From positions 512,629 through 576,628 of the forward strand of contig NC_026494.1 in the NCBI RefSeq assembly GCF_000328475.2: a DNA stretch of 64,000 nucleotides, written 5' to 3'. Origin of the DNA: Mycosarcoma maydis (Eukaryota > Basidiomycota > Ustilaginomycetes > Ustilaginales). This document shows positions 21,501-27,226 of this stretch, piece after piece (position 1 is the first letter of the stretch; each line of letters begins with the position of its first letter). The position numbers were made by a program, and so were the translations under genes. Below the pieces are notes generated by a model. That model was given only the letters and a program-made list of their open reading frames with translations, did not search any database and was not told where the DNA came from.

Positions 21501-22863
21501 CCTTATCAATGTCCTCGAGGACGATCCATTTACCTTGGCGCAGAGCTCGCGTAAGGGCGCCTTCGGTCCACTCAAACTTGCCTGGCTCCGTGGGACTCGA
21601 AACAAACGAGCCAAGGAGCTGCTTGGCGTCGATACCAGACTGATCACCGAGTTGAATAGTGAGGAGATGGCTTGGCGTCGAGGCTGACTCAGGGCCTTTG
21701 AGCACCTGAGAGAGGTGTCGTATCAAGCTCGACTTGCCGCTCGAGGGGGGACCAGATAGGAGGACCGGATAGTTGAGACTCAGGCGGACGGCGAGTTCCG
21801 AGAGCGAAGGGGAGATACCCGTGGTCTCGATGAATCGGTCATTGACGGGGATGGCGTTATTAACAGCAGTGTAGCGACGAGAGCGCGTGAGTAGGACACC
21901 GCCGAGGCAACAGACCTGAGGTGACAGGTCGTCGGGAGAGAGCGCAATCCGTTTGTTGTCCGTCGCAGTTGCGACGGGGACATGCGGATCATAGGGGAAT
22001 GATGGCATAAAGGCCACCTTGCGGCTTGAAAATGAGGATCGGTTGCGTTGTTTGCGTACGAATTCTTCGGTTTCGAGCGTCCACAGGTTGATACCAAGTG
22101 ACTCGAAAGCAAGTGATGCTACGGCATCGATATTGTTTGGGATGCAAGAGCCAACGCCGATCGAATCAAGGCACCTTTGCTGAAGTTCGAGTCGTCCTTT
22201 CTCACTGATGCGCTGCTGCATGGTGAAGAAGTGAAGAGCGAGCAAGCGCGTTGCAAGCAGATCTGATGTGTCCGTAGCGAGAACAATGCGATGGGCCCAT
22301 TGGGTGTAGAAATGTCCGACTTGACCAGAGAGCGCGTTCGGTGCAGCTGCAACCAGTCTGTAAAGATCCAAAAGCACCTGATTGCGCACTTCAGTTGATG
22401 CTGTTGAAACCATCGAAGGCAGTGTGAGGAAGGCTGGACTGCTGACAAATGCGGTCAAGAGCTCGTAAATCTCTGGCGGAAAGACATCAATAAGCAGAGC
22501 AAATGCGTGTAGAATCTTTACCAGGGCTTCCAGATTGGGTCTATTGCTGCCATGAGATTGGTGCAAGGCTCGAACAAACAGATCCAGCAGGACCGGCTTG
22601 AATTGAGAGGCGACGGACAGGGTGCAGGTAGGCACGAGAAGTAGACTGCCGATACGATCCAAGGCCACCGAGGTTGGGGAGCCTACATTGAGAGCTCCGA
22701 TCGCTTCTTCTACCACTGAAAGCACCTCCGCCTCCTGATGGCCAGACAATTCGGAACGCAAAGAGATGCAGTTTGTGTGTAGGTCGATATCCAGAGCTGA
22801 ACGTCGTGGCGCTCTTGTGCATGCCTCGCCCTGGGCTGGCGTCATCAACGAGACGAGGCCCAT
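6568..22863 (-). CDS. MDN1: Midasin, dynein-like AAA+ ATPase of 60S pre-ribosome maturation
   Basis: Midasin (Rea1) is a nuclear mechano-ATPase that strips assembly factors such as Rsa4 and Ytm1 from pre-60S particles. The 5431-residue product has six tandem AAA modules with Walker A motifs near residues 371 (GPPSSGKSS), 774 (GETGTGKTT), 1238 (GPTSAGKTS), 1541 (GETGAGKTS), 1954 (GSPGAGKTS) and 2266 (GPTGSGKTS). A long helical linker follows, then an Asp/Glu-rich region at about 4470-5080 and a C-terminal MIDAS/VWA domain with DDSRSM near 5200. The AAA6 Walker B reads LDNANLC, lacking the usual catalytic Glu. An AAA2 insert near residue 905 carries a basic RKKRK stretch, possibly a nuclear signal. 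The frame stays open to 22971, but its upstream codons contain no ATG; the first ATG is at 22863 in a strong context (ACCATGG). No intron is needed. It is somewhat longer than the yeast protein (about 4900 residues). Confidence 0.97.
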   Translation of the reverse strand: MGLVSLMTPAQGEACTRAPRRSALDIDLHTNCISLRSELSGHQEAEVLSVVEEAIGALNVGSPTSVALDRIGSLLLVPTCTLSVASQFKPVLLDLFVRALHQSHGSNRPNLEALVKILHAFALLIDVFPPEIYELLTAFVSSPAFLTLPSMVSTASTEVRNQVLLDLYRLVAAAPNALSGQVGHFYTQWAHRIVLATDTSDLLATRLLALHFFTMQQRISEKGRLELQQRCLDSIGVGSCIPNNIDAVASLAFESLGINLWTLETEEFVRKQRNRSSFSSRKVAFMPSFPYDPHVPVATATDNKRIALSPDDLSPQVCCLGGVLLTRSRRYTAVNNAIPVNDRFIETTGISPSLSELAVRLSLNYPVLLSGPPSSGKSSLIRHLSQVLKGPESASTPSHLLTIQLGDQSGIDAKQLLGSFVSSPTEPGKFEWTEGALTRALRQGKWIVLEDIDKAGSEVLSIVAQIVEQLGPTKALGSRISIDLGSRGKVPAGDGFAFFATRCIAFSSRNTASPSSAAFLGSSHWSEVFITSPSPDDVNSILRGKFPHLTCQQSSFVDRLVTTWYKLQHATQPSTTSSQATAKGVGSSSGSVRTATLRDLVKWCRRVEHLLSGEHTTLSDPLSNPVQQEEIFIEACDIFLGSVPPAQDVLATPSQLLKAANGKISDRYGSLVEMLAEELGLTSERAWWALKQRIPELSVKADESSSSLNLMGQTVDSAPSLIRVGRCELQRRSKATAKRAAPVSRKFAMTKPSLLLLEKLAVATALAEPVLLVGETGTGKTTVVQHLASLLGQPMVALNLSQQTESGDLLGSFKPLDPKIPATELHDEWSSLFARTFSARRNARFVDAERKAFVAGKWSRLALLWRESAKMASQRKRVTNGTYARDTPNGDVTTADAEGRPGSGSRKKRKTDRGAAEGSPADIDDARAEAELDREWVELDAKARDFGVQHGSNKKNLVFSFVEGPLVKALRNGDWILLDEINLAAAETLDSLNGLLQSPTSSITLTDRGDLEPIPRHPNFRLFACMNPATDVGKKDLPASLRSRFTELYVPSPDADRDALTAIVEKYIGEHTLGDRGAIMDVAECYAEIRQLAQQHQLADGANQRPHFSIRTLSRALTFATDIAPQYGLRRSLWEGFIMAFTLLLDDASARTVRAIVERYTLSKAKNARAIATFVPPAPKGASEGEFVQVGPFWLATGPAPLDVAEDYILTPSVQSKLVGLSRAALTRRSPVLIQGPTSAGKTSAVEYLARRTGHRFVRINNHEHTDIQEYIGSYASDPDSGKLSFQEGLLVKALRRGDWIVLDELNLAPTDVLEALNRLLDDNRELVIPETGEVIRPHPHFMLFATQNPPGLYAGRKVLSRAFRNRFLELHFDDVPRVELETILTNRCKIAPSYSSRIVGVFEELQKRRQAGRVFETKQAFVTLRDLFRWGNREAIGYQQLAENGYMLIAERARRTDDKNIIKEVIEKIMRVKLDVDRMYLLEGHESAATLARIGKGLGSSILSTLSSTSIVKTSAFQRLLCLVATSLRYNEPVLLVGETGAGKTSVCEVLATAFNRELHCVNCHQNTDTADLLGGQRPLRNRAAQQTLAKAACIDALNSLEILHDLHEESKLEDVSSFIEAVLSREPQQLASLDELQKDAARQTLQTALRSVYQASALFEWQDGPLVQAMRAGDHILLDEISLADDSVLERLNSVLEPARTLVLAERATSSSQLNSEADISTSQIIAADGFQVLATMNPGGDYGKKELSPALRNRFTEIWVPHVDIRNDLIQIISAQWKDARLLGWTEPIIDFSDWFVHQIGGRDQSGLGLRDLLVWASFMNELSVKTSLDPALAFAHGASLTIIDGLGALPATAAMTAAGLAQLRGRCLSKVAEMIAPHEYNPELSSLFEVDVSDEQLRIGPFTIPRGSSRLASQGSGSFSFGAKTSASNAMRVLRALSVPGKSVLLEGSPGAGKTSLITALAVAAARPLTRINLSDQTELVDLFGSDMPLEGGGPGEFAWRDAAFLTAMQQGEWVLLDEMNLASQAVLEGLNSCLDHRGTVYVPELGRSFTKHPDFRIFAAQNPHHQGGGRKGLPKSFLNRFIKVHIEELTDEDILAISSHLYPNFDAGQLQKMIQFNFALHHEVVVKHSFGRIGAPWEFNLRDLMRWLDLLHSDLGLNMIGDPIEHLASLYLQRFRTSSDRQAARELFRKSFGGHSAQNSRILSTVTAGHLRIGHAVMPRKPALTATRHRLVLLQSQLPVLEALMDCVHKEWLAILVGPTGSGKTSIVRLLAQLAGARLEEFQMNSGTDTMDLIGTFEQYDPQGRTRHVLSALLLEMQRCFERIAASDNEHFAAFLAARDMLETAVVSPAGAFNTESLSTSIEAVQIAATQINDVALRTALEDAFALAIELRSQDSQKATGRFEWIDGPLLRALQEGHWLMLDNANLCSASVLDRLNSLFEVDGSLVISERGVVDGKVPVIRPHPNFRVFMCLDPKHGELSRAMRNRGIEIALIPHRDAASSDVKRLTQLCGVDSITPSGTTSLTQRLLMDASLRAQLVQRGLEEQDALDVDTSLAESHREAAIWATGQLMLTNAWLASASLPLFLAGVQESGSEARTSLLVRLSSPKALLLTWQVMSRCLPSVSSSTSVLLQEVISSPTRLLTFRQALQCNLVDTNRISSELGDAFALDLRYDDNLLRLLESQSPPTQVISVLLAAMHQRLEAQQILERASTKRMQDLSILERSARLSSTAMVHDEDQATTAVRNVFPLIVAVHRMVLASVQSDRIAALPASTLRQVALLLRSAGYLQSLCMVSELDFSSIQILVRFMSDLLREICAGGVDSDSNLTQTIETLGGSLELTSGKALFAIWSLFGADEGMQTNLYRLICDELTRLPAAAGGDLLKNALDVAATLCIAGKQSAAPSQWRDMMQLGWQTLKMIRSYSNKEAIQSQMQAAVKSAATATAEATLLNLSEVSIKTPSCLEGKSQMNRMKLIMQLLESHHMPSVQAAAAPCKSALWALESGSAPSNALLSDFSWIRRFWPGDASQATTSHGPAHMLRPATLHALLESRFGARSLIEKALHDATVARMVKSVSAALPASSPSREKKLVSILARFISLISETLYNAALKDLTEFALPSWKPVYGLRDCSVVLKDLLESGQGRLSESTSAALSEWILTLENDLEPALSDSTETSDATLLGRAWISVSLSLMRLYLPNVALDPIVARRTMADLGDFCRAQLQDALELEMYAESVVTGETDNHVIRDLQAQIHETWMQLKTQNSERAQAWRKPNLKLLSQFYRETSSFLRDVLTVERVDNLVQALLSGPSEQAEQREASLQASLLSFGDRLRKTFAELRDMVEPIVASLLQLQLGLRLVRQASRAASAPEDVKQRGAIVTALVTFPTAHSTTLLRQADLSNQLQARSEVSASLLIVSTASVAYDHTSLGTAALEDPETMRKVSRGYERIFQLWALDRERAKRQEEEASSLYKSRKIEESIELDAEAEEKEFRSLFPEYDEDVLEGARPDPAASTGPEQSKYKGMLLPPPRFLSILHAHMAIFGPPLLKASSDLYRHERDTLVTKLMRQHHENWSETIDKAGAAFGLSAAIDDQLASNQTAKDFNFYLDSRPSESRKAIAIVEELRTRLTVLIQEWPEQMVLQHIRDRCDAVLRLDAASPVAKMLSALEQLLTHTEDWEGFASKETSIQANRERISAQIIEWRRLELTCWAELLDTQARTFRDELGEWWFRVYEILIRGTRAASADGPVAFKAHVEQLIDAVDQFVRSSPLGQFDARLSLLESYGRFIEHLVRLAPPKESQGLKEVGTVLQNVTTFFRQFDERISSNLHSQRAVLEKDIMGFIKLASWKDINIHALKQSAQKTHRQLHKTLRKFRDILRQPVDPMLASHLDALTRREMPTLSMDSLSQRRVFGVNEMLSQAWTQAVSCASHNQSAPEHIRNMSKTLSVLQNMSVDRLWPALLQPTSVATSIADLADEIVDRQQQLAKLTPAFSKEDNEKAIKNLTARKRKAWSDLLKELRRIGLSSFAKTDMAAMNQSVMFIYTRPSLLAACPASISNEPFSALERLFFRLLAALPKVRDSLQNHTPDLSTAELQRGVNYIEHVTHLVLMERDRMHFELQTLSLIERFTARMQDLYAADLGTASRASRSAPFQTLADFLARLANALGEIKAQAPKFLAASAFQATGGDSFVGHLPSVAAKLEQTARYIERMANTARNGGNSLFFITEQERFSIEACRKDVEDLQQDLFDHVQVLPALEALLHPVWEWTSQSLPLFDRCLATLTAPLKGSCQPEDLVQQANTVISAVLQVAQDIRRTGSAASTRQEASDEGAEDLSDKVIPTELQILQSQQALLRSSSVLSEVEKLSHMSQQLARDTDVEKLVHVQLTGVYPFLHEYAELVRAHLLSSANFSRSLLKLDHTLCHLLTALSSKGFCKPPEEQQNDDDGQGEDGEQLEGGTGLGDGSGAKDITDQMEDDDEIEELQKDDPADEGDEGDKTEREKNAKEADQDFGGDLEDISVDGDDDDAGSDRGDEGDEQEPEDAVGDVDPLDPNAVDEKLWDGNDEDQDDKKDAPEDKTNKDLGADNSDSKEAESVPKADDAGSANDDQKQEQPAEGSRDEHQKAEDDPSQEQTAADQQDGQDELSEPEDDDGEEGQGAEEKENEEAEAQGEGGGRQLDQEAEQGDNLNLDDDLNMDGGDGESDGDRTEDDDGLDDFSDIEKMPDDDHRDDKSDDKTMKDLVDDAAVEDKKQTEETAEGEAAEEEAEEDTKVDKDQGQDAMDEDGEEEGSEPDSKHQRPDNDDPAGGQLDQVDPFDVDAVDQGADNGGEDDSANQQQSSRSQRGRRVDARNDQSQAEQGLDMDDAAHAAPQESAEKPPAAGQNGARAPKAEHEETSADAEQDGKAEVDPNPLRRMGDALEQFRRRLQQIQDAREDEEDQASGNKAEHDGEGLPEDADVEHIANDDAAELQALGAAQEQDEVRKLGEFGIEDEDESLGAKPRGTDVDEQEEPEQHEAQPLPDQPAKDQHNEADDDGQQKAFMPSDLKPPSAPLVSEQEAPLDHDGDANMADEVQVMKEMDDDEAMTPLPDDVRQKADDEVQQQLEAFRDAASSEERLARAGDLWRSYASLTADLAFSLCEQLRLILAPTLATRLNGDFRTGKRLNMRKIVPFIASDFAKDKIWLRRTKPSSREYQVMLAIDDSRSMAESRSAHLAYQTLALVAGALSRLEVGDVSICRFGEEVDSLHDFGKGNFNDQNGAHVIDRLGFQQRKTNVLKLVEESLETLAEARSSRSSSSASQGGDLWQLEIIISDGICQDHVKLRSLLRRAAEQRVMLVFVVIDSLQPTPAVPSGASTPVGKSAAAQQGRSSILDMTNASYYTDANGRLQLKMERYMDTFPFDYYVVVREVEALPEVLSATLRQWVEKIRETES

Positions 22864-23562
22864 GGTGCCGGGTCGCGACACGGGTGGTCGACTTTGAGTT
22901 TGTGGTATTATGAGCGAGTAGCGGCTCTGATCATGTGTTGTGAGAGAAAGGCTGAAAGATGCGTCCAGCAAGGTCGTTGATCGCTAGCAATGTCGAAGTC
23001 ACCGAGTCGTGATCGTTGCTGTGTTGGTACTTGGGGGCGGAAGATCGTTCACCGGTGTTGAACTTGAGCAACGGCTCGACGTCGTCTCTGACAGGACCTT
23101 GTGCTATTTCCCTGCTTATTGTTGCCTTTTATGGTTTGCTTCAGCATGGAAAGTTGATGGTGTCGATGAGCAAATTGTTCGACCAGGCTGCCAACAAGTT
23201 ACTCGCAACCATCAGCGCAGCAATCGTGATTCAAGAACCCTCGTGCCTTGCTGTTTTCCTGCTTTCTTCCTGATTTTTTTTTTTTTTTTTTTTTCCCTAT
23301 CCGTGATCCGTGTTTTTTTTTGGTAGTGTAGTCGTGACTGTCTTTTGGCCTCCACCGCGCTTTGGTGCGAAGTTTTTCATCTGGATATGAGCCAGAAAAC
23401 CCTAAAAAAACAAAGTCGTGAGTGGGGATCGTCCCACTTCCGATTTCCGAGATTCGAGTTGAACTTTTTCTTCTCATTCACATTGGGTGTCACACGCCAT
23501 TCTCCTTCTACTTCTTGTCCTGTCCAAGCATCACTTGCAGCTTGCAACTCGCTCACTACAAG
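22864..23562. promoter_or_regulatory. Divergent promoter between MDN1 and RPA12
   Basis: These 699 bp separate two start codons pointing away from each other. The region contains a 21-nt T run at 23274-23294, a second T run near 23313-23321, one dispersed-motif copy (23222-23231) and, at 23164-23173, TCGATGAGCA. The last resembles the PAC element known from yeast ribosome-biogenesis promoters (8 of 10 positions). The PAC assignment is inference. Confidence 0.6.
23274..23294. repeat. Poly(T) tract
   Basis: An uninterrupted run of 21 T lies in the MDN1/RPA12 divergent promoter. On the RPA12 strand it is about 270 nt upstream of the start codon. Such tracts commonly exclude nucleosomes in fungal promoters. 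Confidence 0.8.
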
Positions 23563-24142
23563 ATGTCGGCGCTGCCAGGTGAGCACAGAGATCCAAATTG
23601 TCTCCGTCCTGAGACAACCTTCTTTGTTTACTGACATTGTTCAACATTCATGACATTGTTCGACTGTACAGATAAGATTGGCTCCCTCCTCTTCTGCCCA
23701 AACTGTGGCTCGTTACTCGATGTCCCCGGTGATGAAGACATGATTAAGTGTGCTCCATGTGGTGCTGTTCAGAATGCCAAGGGTAGGTCGACTGTTTGAA
23801 GATTGCAGAGTCACCTCGCCAACAGGCTCAGCTGACCTCCTTTCAACCCTTCTCATCTCGTCGCGTTCCAATAACCAAGTCTACGACAATCTTTCGATCG
23901 TTACGCGCTCTCACCCATCCGCCTTTCCTTCAGCGCTACGACAAAAGCGTCAGTTGGTCAATACAGCAGCTGCCCTAGGTGATGACAAGAAGCCGCAAGA
24001 GGCTACTATCAAGGAAAAGTGTCCGGGATGCGGCAACGACGAGATGAACTTCCATACTCTTCAGCTCCGTTCTGCTGATGAAGGTACAACCGTTTTTTAC
24101 GATTGCCCCAAATGTGGCTACAAGTTCAGCCAAAACAACTGA
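23563..24142 (+). CDS. RPA12: RNA polymerase I subunit A12 (three exons)
   Basis: This Pol I subunit is needed for transcript cleavage and termination of rRNA synthesis in the nucleolus. Exons are 23563-23578, 23672-23782 and 23880-24142; the introns of 93 and 97 nt both begin GT and end AG. Joining gives 390 nt, or 129 residues, close to yeast Rpa12 (125). The N-terminal zinc ribbon has CPNCG and CAPCG pairs. The C-terminal TFIIS-like ribbon has CPGCG, the catalytic RSADEG hairpin and a final CPKCGYKF. The second acceptor was chosen because sequence just after it (VYDNLSIV, then SAFPSALR) matches the conserved middle of the family. A longer ORF starting at 23750 reads through intron 2 and is not the real protein. 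The first exon is only 16 nt. It is divergent from MDN1 and convergent with ATG7. Confidence 0.95.
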
Positions 24143-24316
24143 ACAGGCCCGACGTGGGACCGTGGACGCTCAAGTCGGTTCAACAACAACTTCCAATCTA
24201 CGCTTTGCATTTCTTTCGGTTCGGTGACAGTCACAAGTGTATTATTATAGTTCATTTCTCTTTTCAACTCTGTTGTACAGCATCTTTGACCAAGCTTCGC
24301 GCAAAGACATGGTCGA

Positions 24317-26596
24317 TCAAAAACCTTCGTCTTCGTCATCTTGGACGTCCCAGTCGACTGCAGCCTCCATCTCGTCGGCCTCTTGGTACATCTTGTCGAG
24401 TCCTGTCAGATGTTCCAGGTACTTGTCCTCGTTCATAGCTCTCAGTATCATCTCGAAGCCTTCTGTGCGGTACGCGTCGACCACTGCTGCGCTGCAACCG
24501 GTACAGCGGTCATACGCTTGACCGACCACCCTCAGCGTATTGAACTGCGCTAAGAATCCGCGAAGCTGATGCGGCACGATGCCGAGAACCGTGGTGGCAT
24601 CGGCGATCGCCTGCGCATCTTCTATGCCTTGTCTCAATGATTCACCGGCCGTGGCGGGAGCGTGCAAACCAAGCTCATGCTGCAGCACAGAGACCATCAG
24701 CTCGACTGCCGATGCTCCAGCAATTGCAGCCAATCCGGGCCTTGTCACGGTACACATTTGGTCCAGTGTCCGATCGGTGAGAGAATCCGAAGGCGCCACC
24801 ACATCATTACAGAAGTAGCAACCCAGTCGTCCGTGCCAGCTCTGTTTGGCGTCCTTACCTTTGCTCGCCTTGCTCGCGTCAGGCGCTACACCAGTAACAC
24901 TTTCGGCTGATTGAGGCGGAGCACCGTGGCGCATCACTAGGTAGCTGTCGAATCCAAGTGCAGCGTTGATGACAAGCTTGGATTTTGCAGCGCCCAGCAG
25001 AGTCGGCAACCATCGACTCTCTCTCGAATCCATGAGCAAGTAGATGACGTCGTGCTCATCCACCAACTTTTCCAGCCGTCCGACGTCTTCTCTTACCTGC
25101 GGCTCAGCGATCGGCGCCACTGGGTGACCCGGCATCGGAATTGACAAGCTGATACCTTGTGCATCGATGCCGGGATAGATGCGCTTCAATCGCCTTGCTG
25201 CGCACTCGGCTTTGGGCTGTCCACCTTCGAGGCAATCTTCAAAGTCGAACAGTGGCTGCCGAACCGGGTTCGAGAATGACACTTTTGCCGAGTCGACCAG
25301 CGTGATCTGGCGGATGCCCCATCCAAGCAGAGAGCGCGCTACATAACAACCCAGCGTCCCTGCACCGAGCAATAGGCAGCGCGTGTTTTGGATCGTCTCA
25401 AGCTTGATCTCGGGCATGATTCGCCAGCGCATGAGTTTGAGATTGAGGTCGACTGCTTGATCGGCCAGCTTTCTCGGATCCATCAGGGGTCCAAGATCGG
25501 CCACCTTGGGCGCTAATTTGCCCTGCGCGTTGCGTTCCCATCCCACTCCGTTAGGCAATTGTACGTTGTTCTGCTTGCAGGTGAGCCTGGTCCTTCTACC
25601 GTCGAGTTCAAGTCCCATGGTTGAGACACCGTCTGTAGTGTTCGACACTGGTAATCGCACTTTCCCAAAAACACTCCTTGTTTGACCAAATGTGAGCCCA
25701 CTGGCGGCGTTAGCAATCTCATCCTTCCAGCAAATTACTTGAGCTTCTTCCACGCCAAAGCGTGCATGCAGGTATGCCAAGAGGTTGCGCAAAGGCCAGC
25801 CCGGAGTTTGTGATGTGCCCGAGGGATCGACAAATCCAACATAACGCTCACTTTCCGCCACCCCATCGAAGAAAGAAGCGTACGTCGAGATCCTGCCGCA
25901 TTGTCCAACTTTTCCGACTGCAGCCTTGAAAAGGAAGAAACCTCTTCTGACGCTTTGCTGCTGAACCCAGCTTGCAATCACGCTGTAGTCAACCTCGTTC
26001 AGCTGTGTTGAGATGGGCTTCCAGACTTTGTCGACACCTTCTGCATCGTCGATAACCTCCCACGGAGGATTTGTTGTGAGAGCGGGATAGGCAAACCAGT
26101 AGTAAAACTTGAACTTTTTGAGGTCTGCGAAAGTGAGTGCCAAAAACGTGGTCAAGAAGACCTCTGGGTCTTGTTGTTCGTCTGTCAATCCTTTCCATAT
26201 CCCTCGGACCGTGTTGTCGAAAATGAATTGCTTGTCCGCATTGCGAAATGATTCGATTGTGTTGAAGTTTTGTAGGAACCCACGGGCTGCGATGCCAGGA
26301 CAGGACTGTTGTACGGCGGATAACGATGTGACCGCGGAGCAAGATGTTGACCTGAAACTGATCGAGTCGTGTGACATATCACTTTGGAGACTCGCAGCAT
26401 CTAGGCTGATCTGGCTTCCGAGCGACACAGACTCTCCTGTCTGACGATCGAGTACCACTTTGCCGGCGGTGTAGTGAGCATGGATAGCGACAGCATCATC
26501 GCTGAGCTGAAGCTTGTCAATCTTAAGCGACGAGAGCTCCTGCCAGAAGGTCGGATGGATGTTTGTACTGAAGGGTACAAACTTGAGGATCGCCAT
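24317..26596 (-). CDS. ATG7: Atg7, E1-like enzyme of autophagy
   Basis: Atg7 adenylates and activates the ubiquitin-like proteins Atg8 and Atg12 and hands them to Atg3 and Atg10, driving autophagosome formation in the cytosol. The 759-residue product has the N-terminal Atg7 domain with PFSTNIHPTFWQEL near the start. The adenylation domain carries the nucleotide-binding GAGTLGCYVAR near residue 410, and the catalytic Cys is at about residue 615 in RTLDQMCTVTRPG. The acidic C-terminus ends DDEDEGF. The open frame extends to 26722, but the only ATG near the start is at 26596, with G at -3 and +4, and it matches where the family begins. The gene is intronless. Its stop lies 174 bp from the RPA12 stop on the other strand, so the two 3' UTRs may overlap. 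Confidence 0.96.
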   Translation of the reverse strand: MAILKFVPFSTNIHPTFWQELSSLKIDKLQLSDDAVAIHAHYTAGKVVLDRQTGESVSLGSQISLDAASLQSDMSHDSISFRSTSCSAVTSLSAVQQSCPGIAARGFLQNFNTIESFRNADKQFIFDNTVRGIWKGLTDEQQDPEVFLTTFLALTFADLKKFKFYYWFAYPALTTNPPWEVIDDAEGVDKVWKPISTQLNEVDYSVIASWVQQQSVRRGFFLFKAAVGKVGQCGRISTYASFFDGVAESERYVGFVDPSGTSQTPGWPLRNLLAYLHARFGVEEAQVICWKDEIANAASGLTFGQTRSVFGKVRLPVSNTTDGVSTMGLELDGRRTRLTCKQNNVQLPNGVGWERNAQGKLAPKVADLGPLMDPRKLADQAVDLNLKLMRWRIMPEIKLETIQNTRCLLLGAGTLGCYVARSLLGWGIRQITLVDSAKVSFSNPVRQPLFDFEDCLEGGQPKAECAARRLKRIYPGIDAQGISLSIPMPGHPVAPIAEPQVREDVGRLEKLVDEHDVIYLLMDSRESRWLPTLLGAAKSKLVINAALGFDSYLVMRHGAPPQSAESVTGVAPDASKASKGKDAKQSWHGRLGCYFCNDVVAPSDSLTDRTLDQMCTVTRPGLAAIAGASAVELMVSVLQHELGLHAPATAGESLRQGIEDAQAIADATTVLGIVPHQLRGFLAQFNTLRVVGQAYDRCTGCSAAVVDAYRTEGFEMILRAMNEDKYLEHLTGLDKMYQEADEMEAAVDWDVQDDEDEGF

Positions 26597-27226
26597 TACG
26601 GACCAGCTTCGTGTATACAGCGTTGTAACTTGATGGAAAAAGGATTGGTTAGATCTGACTGGGATCAGCCTAGCGCCAGCAGATGGGGGAGGATATGGTG
26701 GCGTGACACAGAAATACCACAAGAGTCACAAGTCATGAGTCACGAGTGTCGCAGTTGACTTTGGCTGGCTCAGGGTCTCTGAAAGGGTCCAAAACGTGAA
26801 ACGCTGAATCAAGAGTCTCAGTCTGGCTCGTGCCCAGCGCAGCGGCACTCGTGACTGTGGCAGCGCGTAATACGTGTTTATTGTGGGATCGCATGCGCTC
26901 AATCGTGATTAGGGTAAATCCCAGAGCTATCGAGCTATACCGGCTATTGCAGCAAGATGTATTCGTCCTCAAGACGTCACTCAGAATCATTGTGACCGAC
27001 TGCGTTCCTGCAAGTGCACATCCATGGCTGTGAGGCCCTTGAGATCGATGAGACCGAAAGAATGACAGCTTCGCGGGAGAACCGGGAATATGAAATGGTG
27101 CTAGAAATACAACAAGAAACGATGTTTCTAAAATGAACTCGGCGTCGCGGACGTCGTAGGCTGCTTGCGAGGATTACAGATAAGTTAACGCAGAGGTGTG
27201 AGATACGCGAAGCGAAGTGTCAGGGG
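26597..27226. other. ATG7 upstream region and CEG1 3' flank
   Basis: A 630-bp spacer between two - strand genes, holding the ATG7 promoter and the end of the CEG1 transcript. AATCGTGATT is at 26901-26910, and the related ACTCGTGACT form occurs near 26735 and 26848. No further gene was seen. Confidence 0.5.

Noticed and set aside
23750..24142. A 130-residue ORF as the RPA12 protein
   Set aside because: Its start lies in exon 2 in another frame and it reads through intron 2; the three-exon model restores both zinc ribbons.
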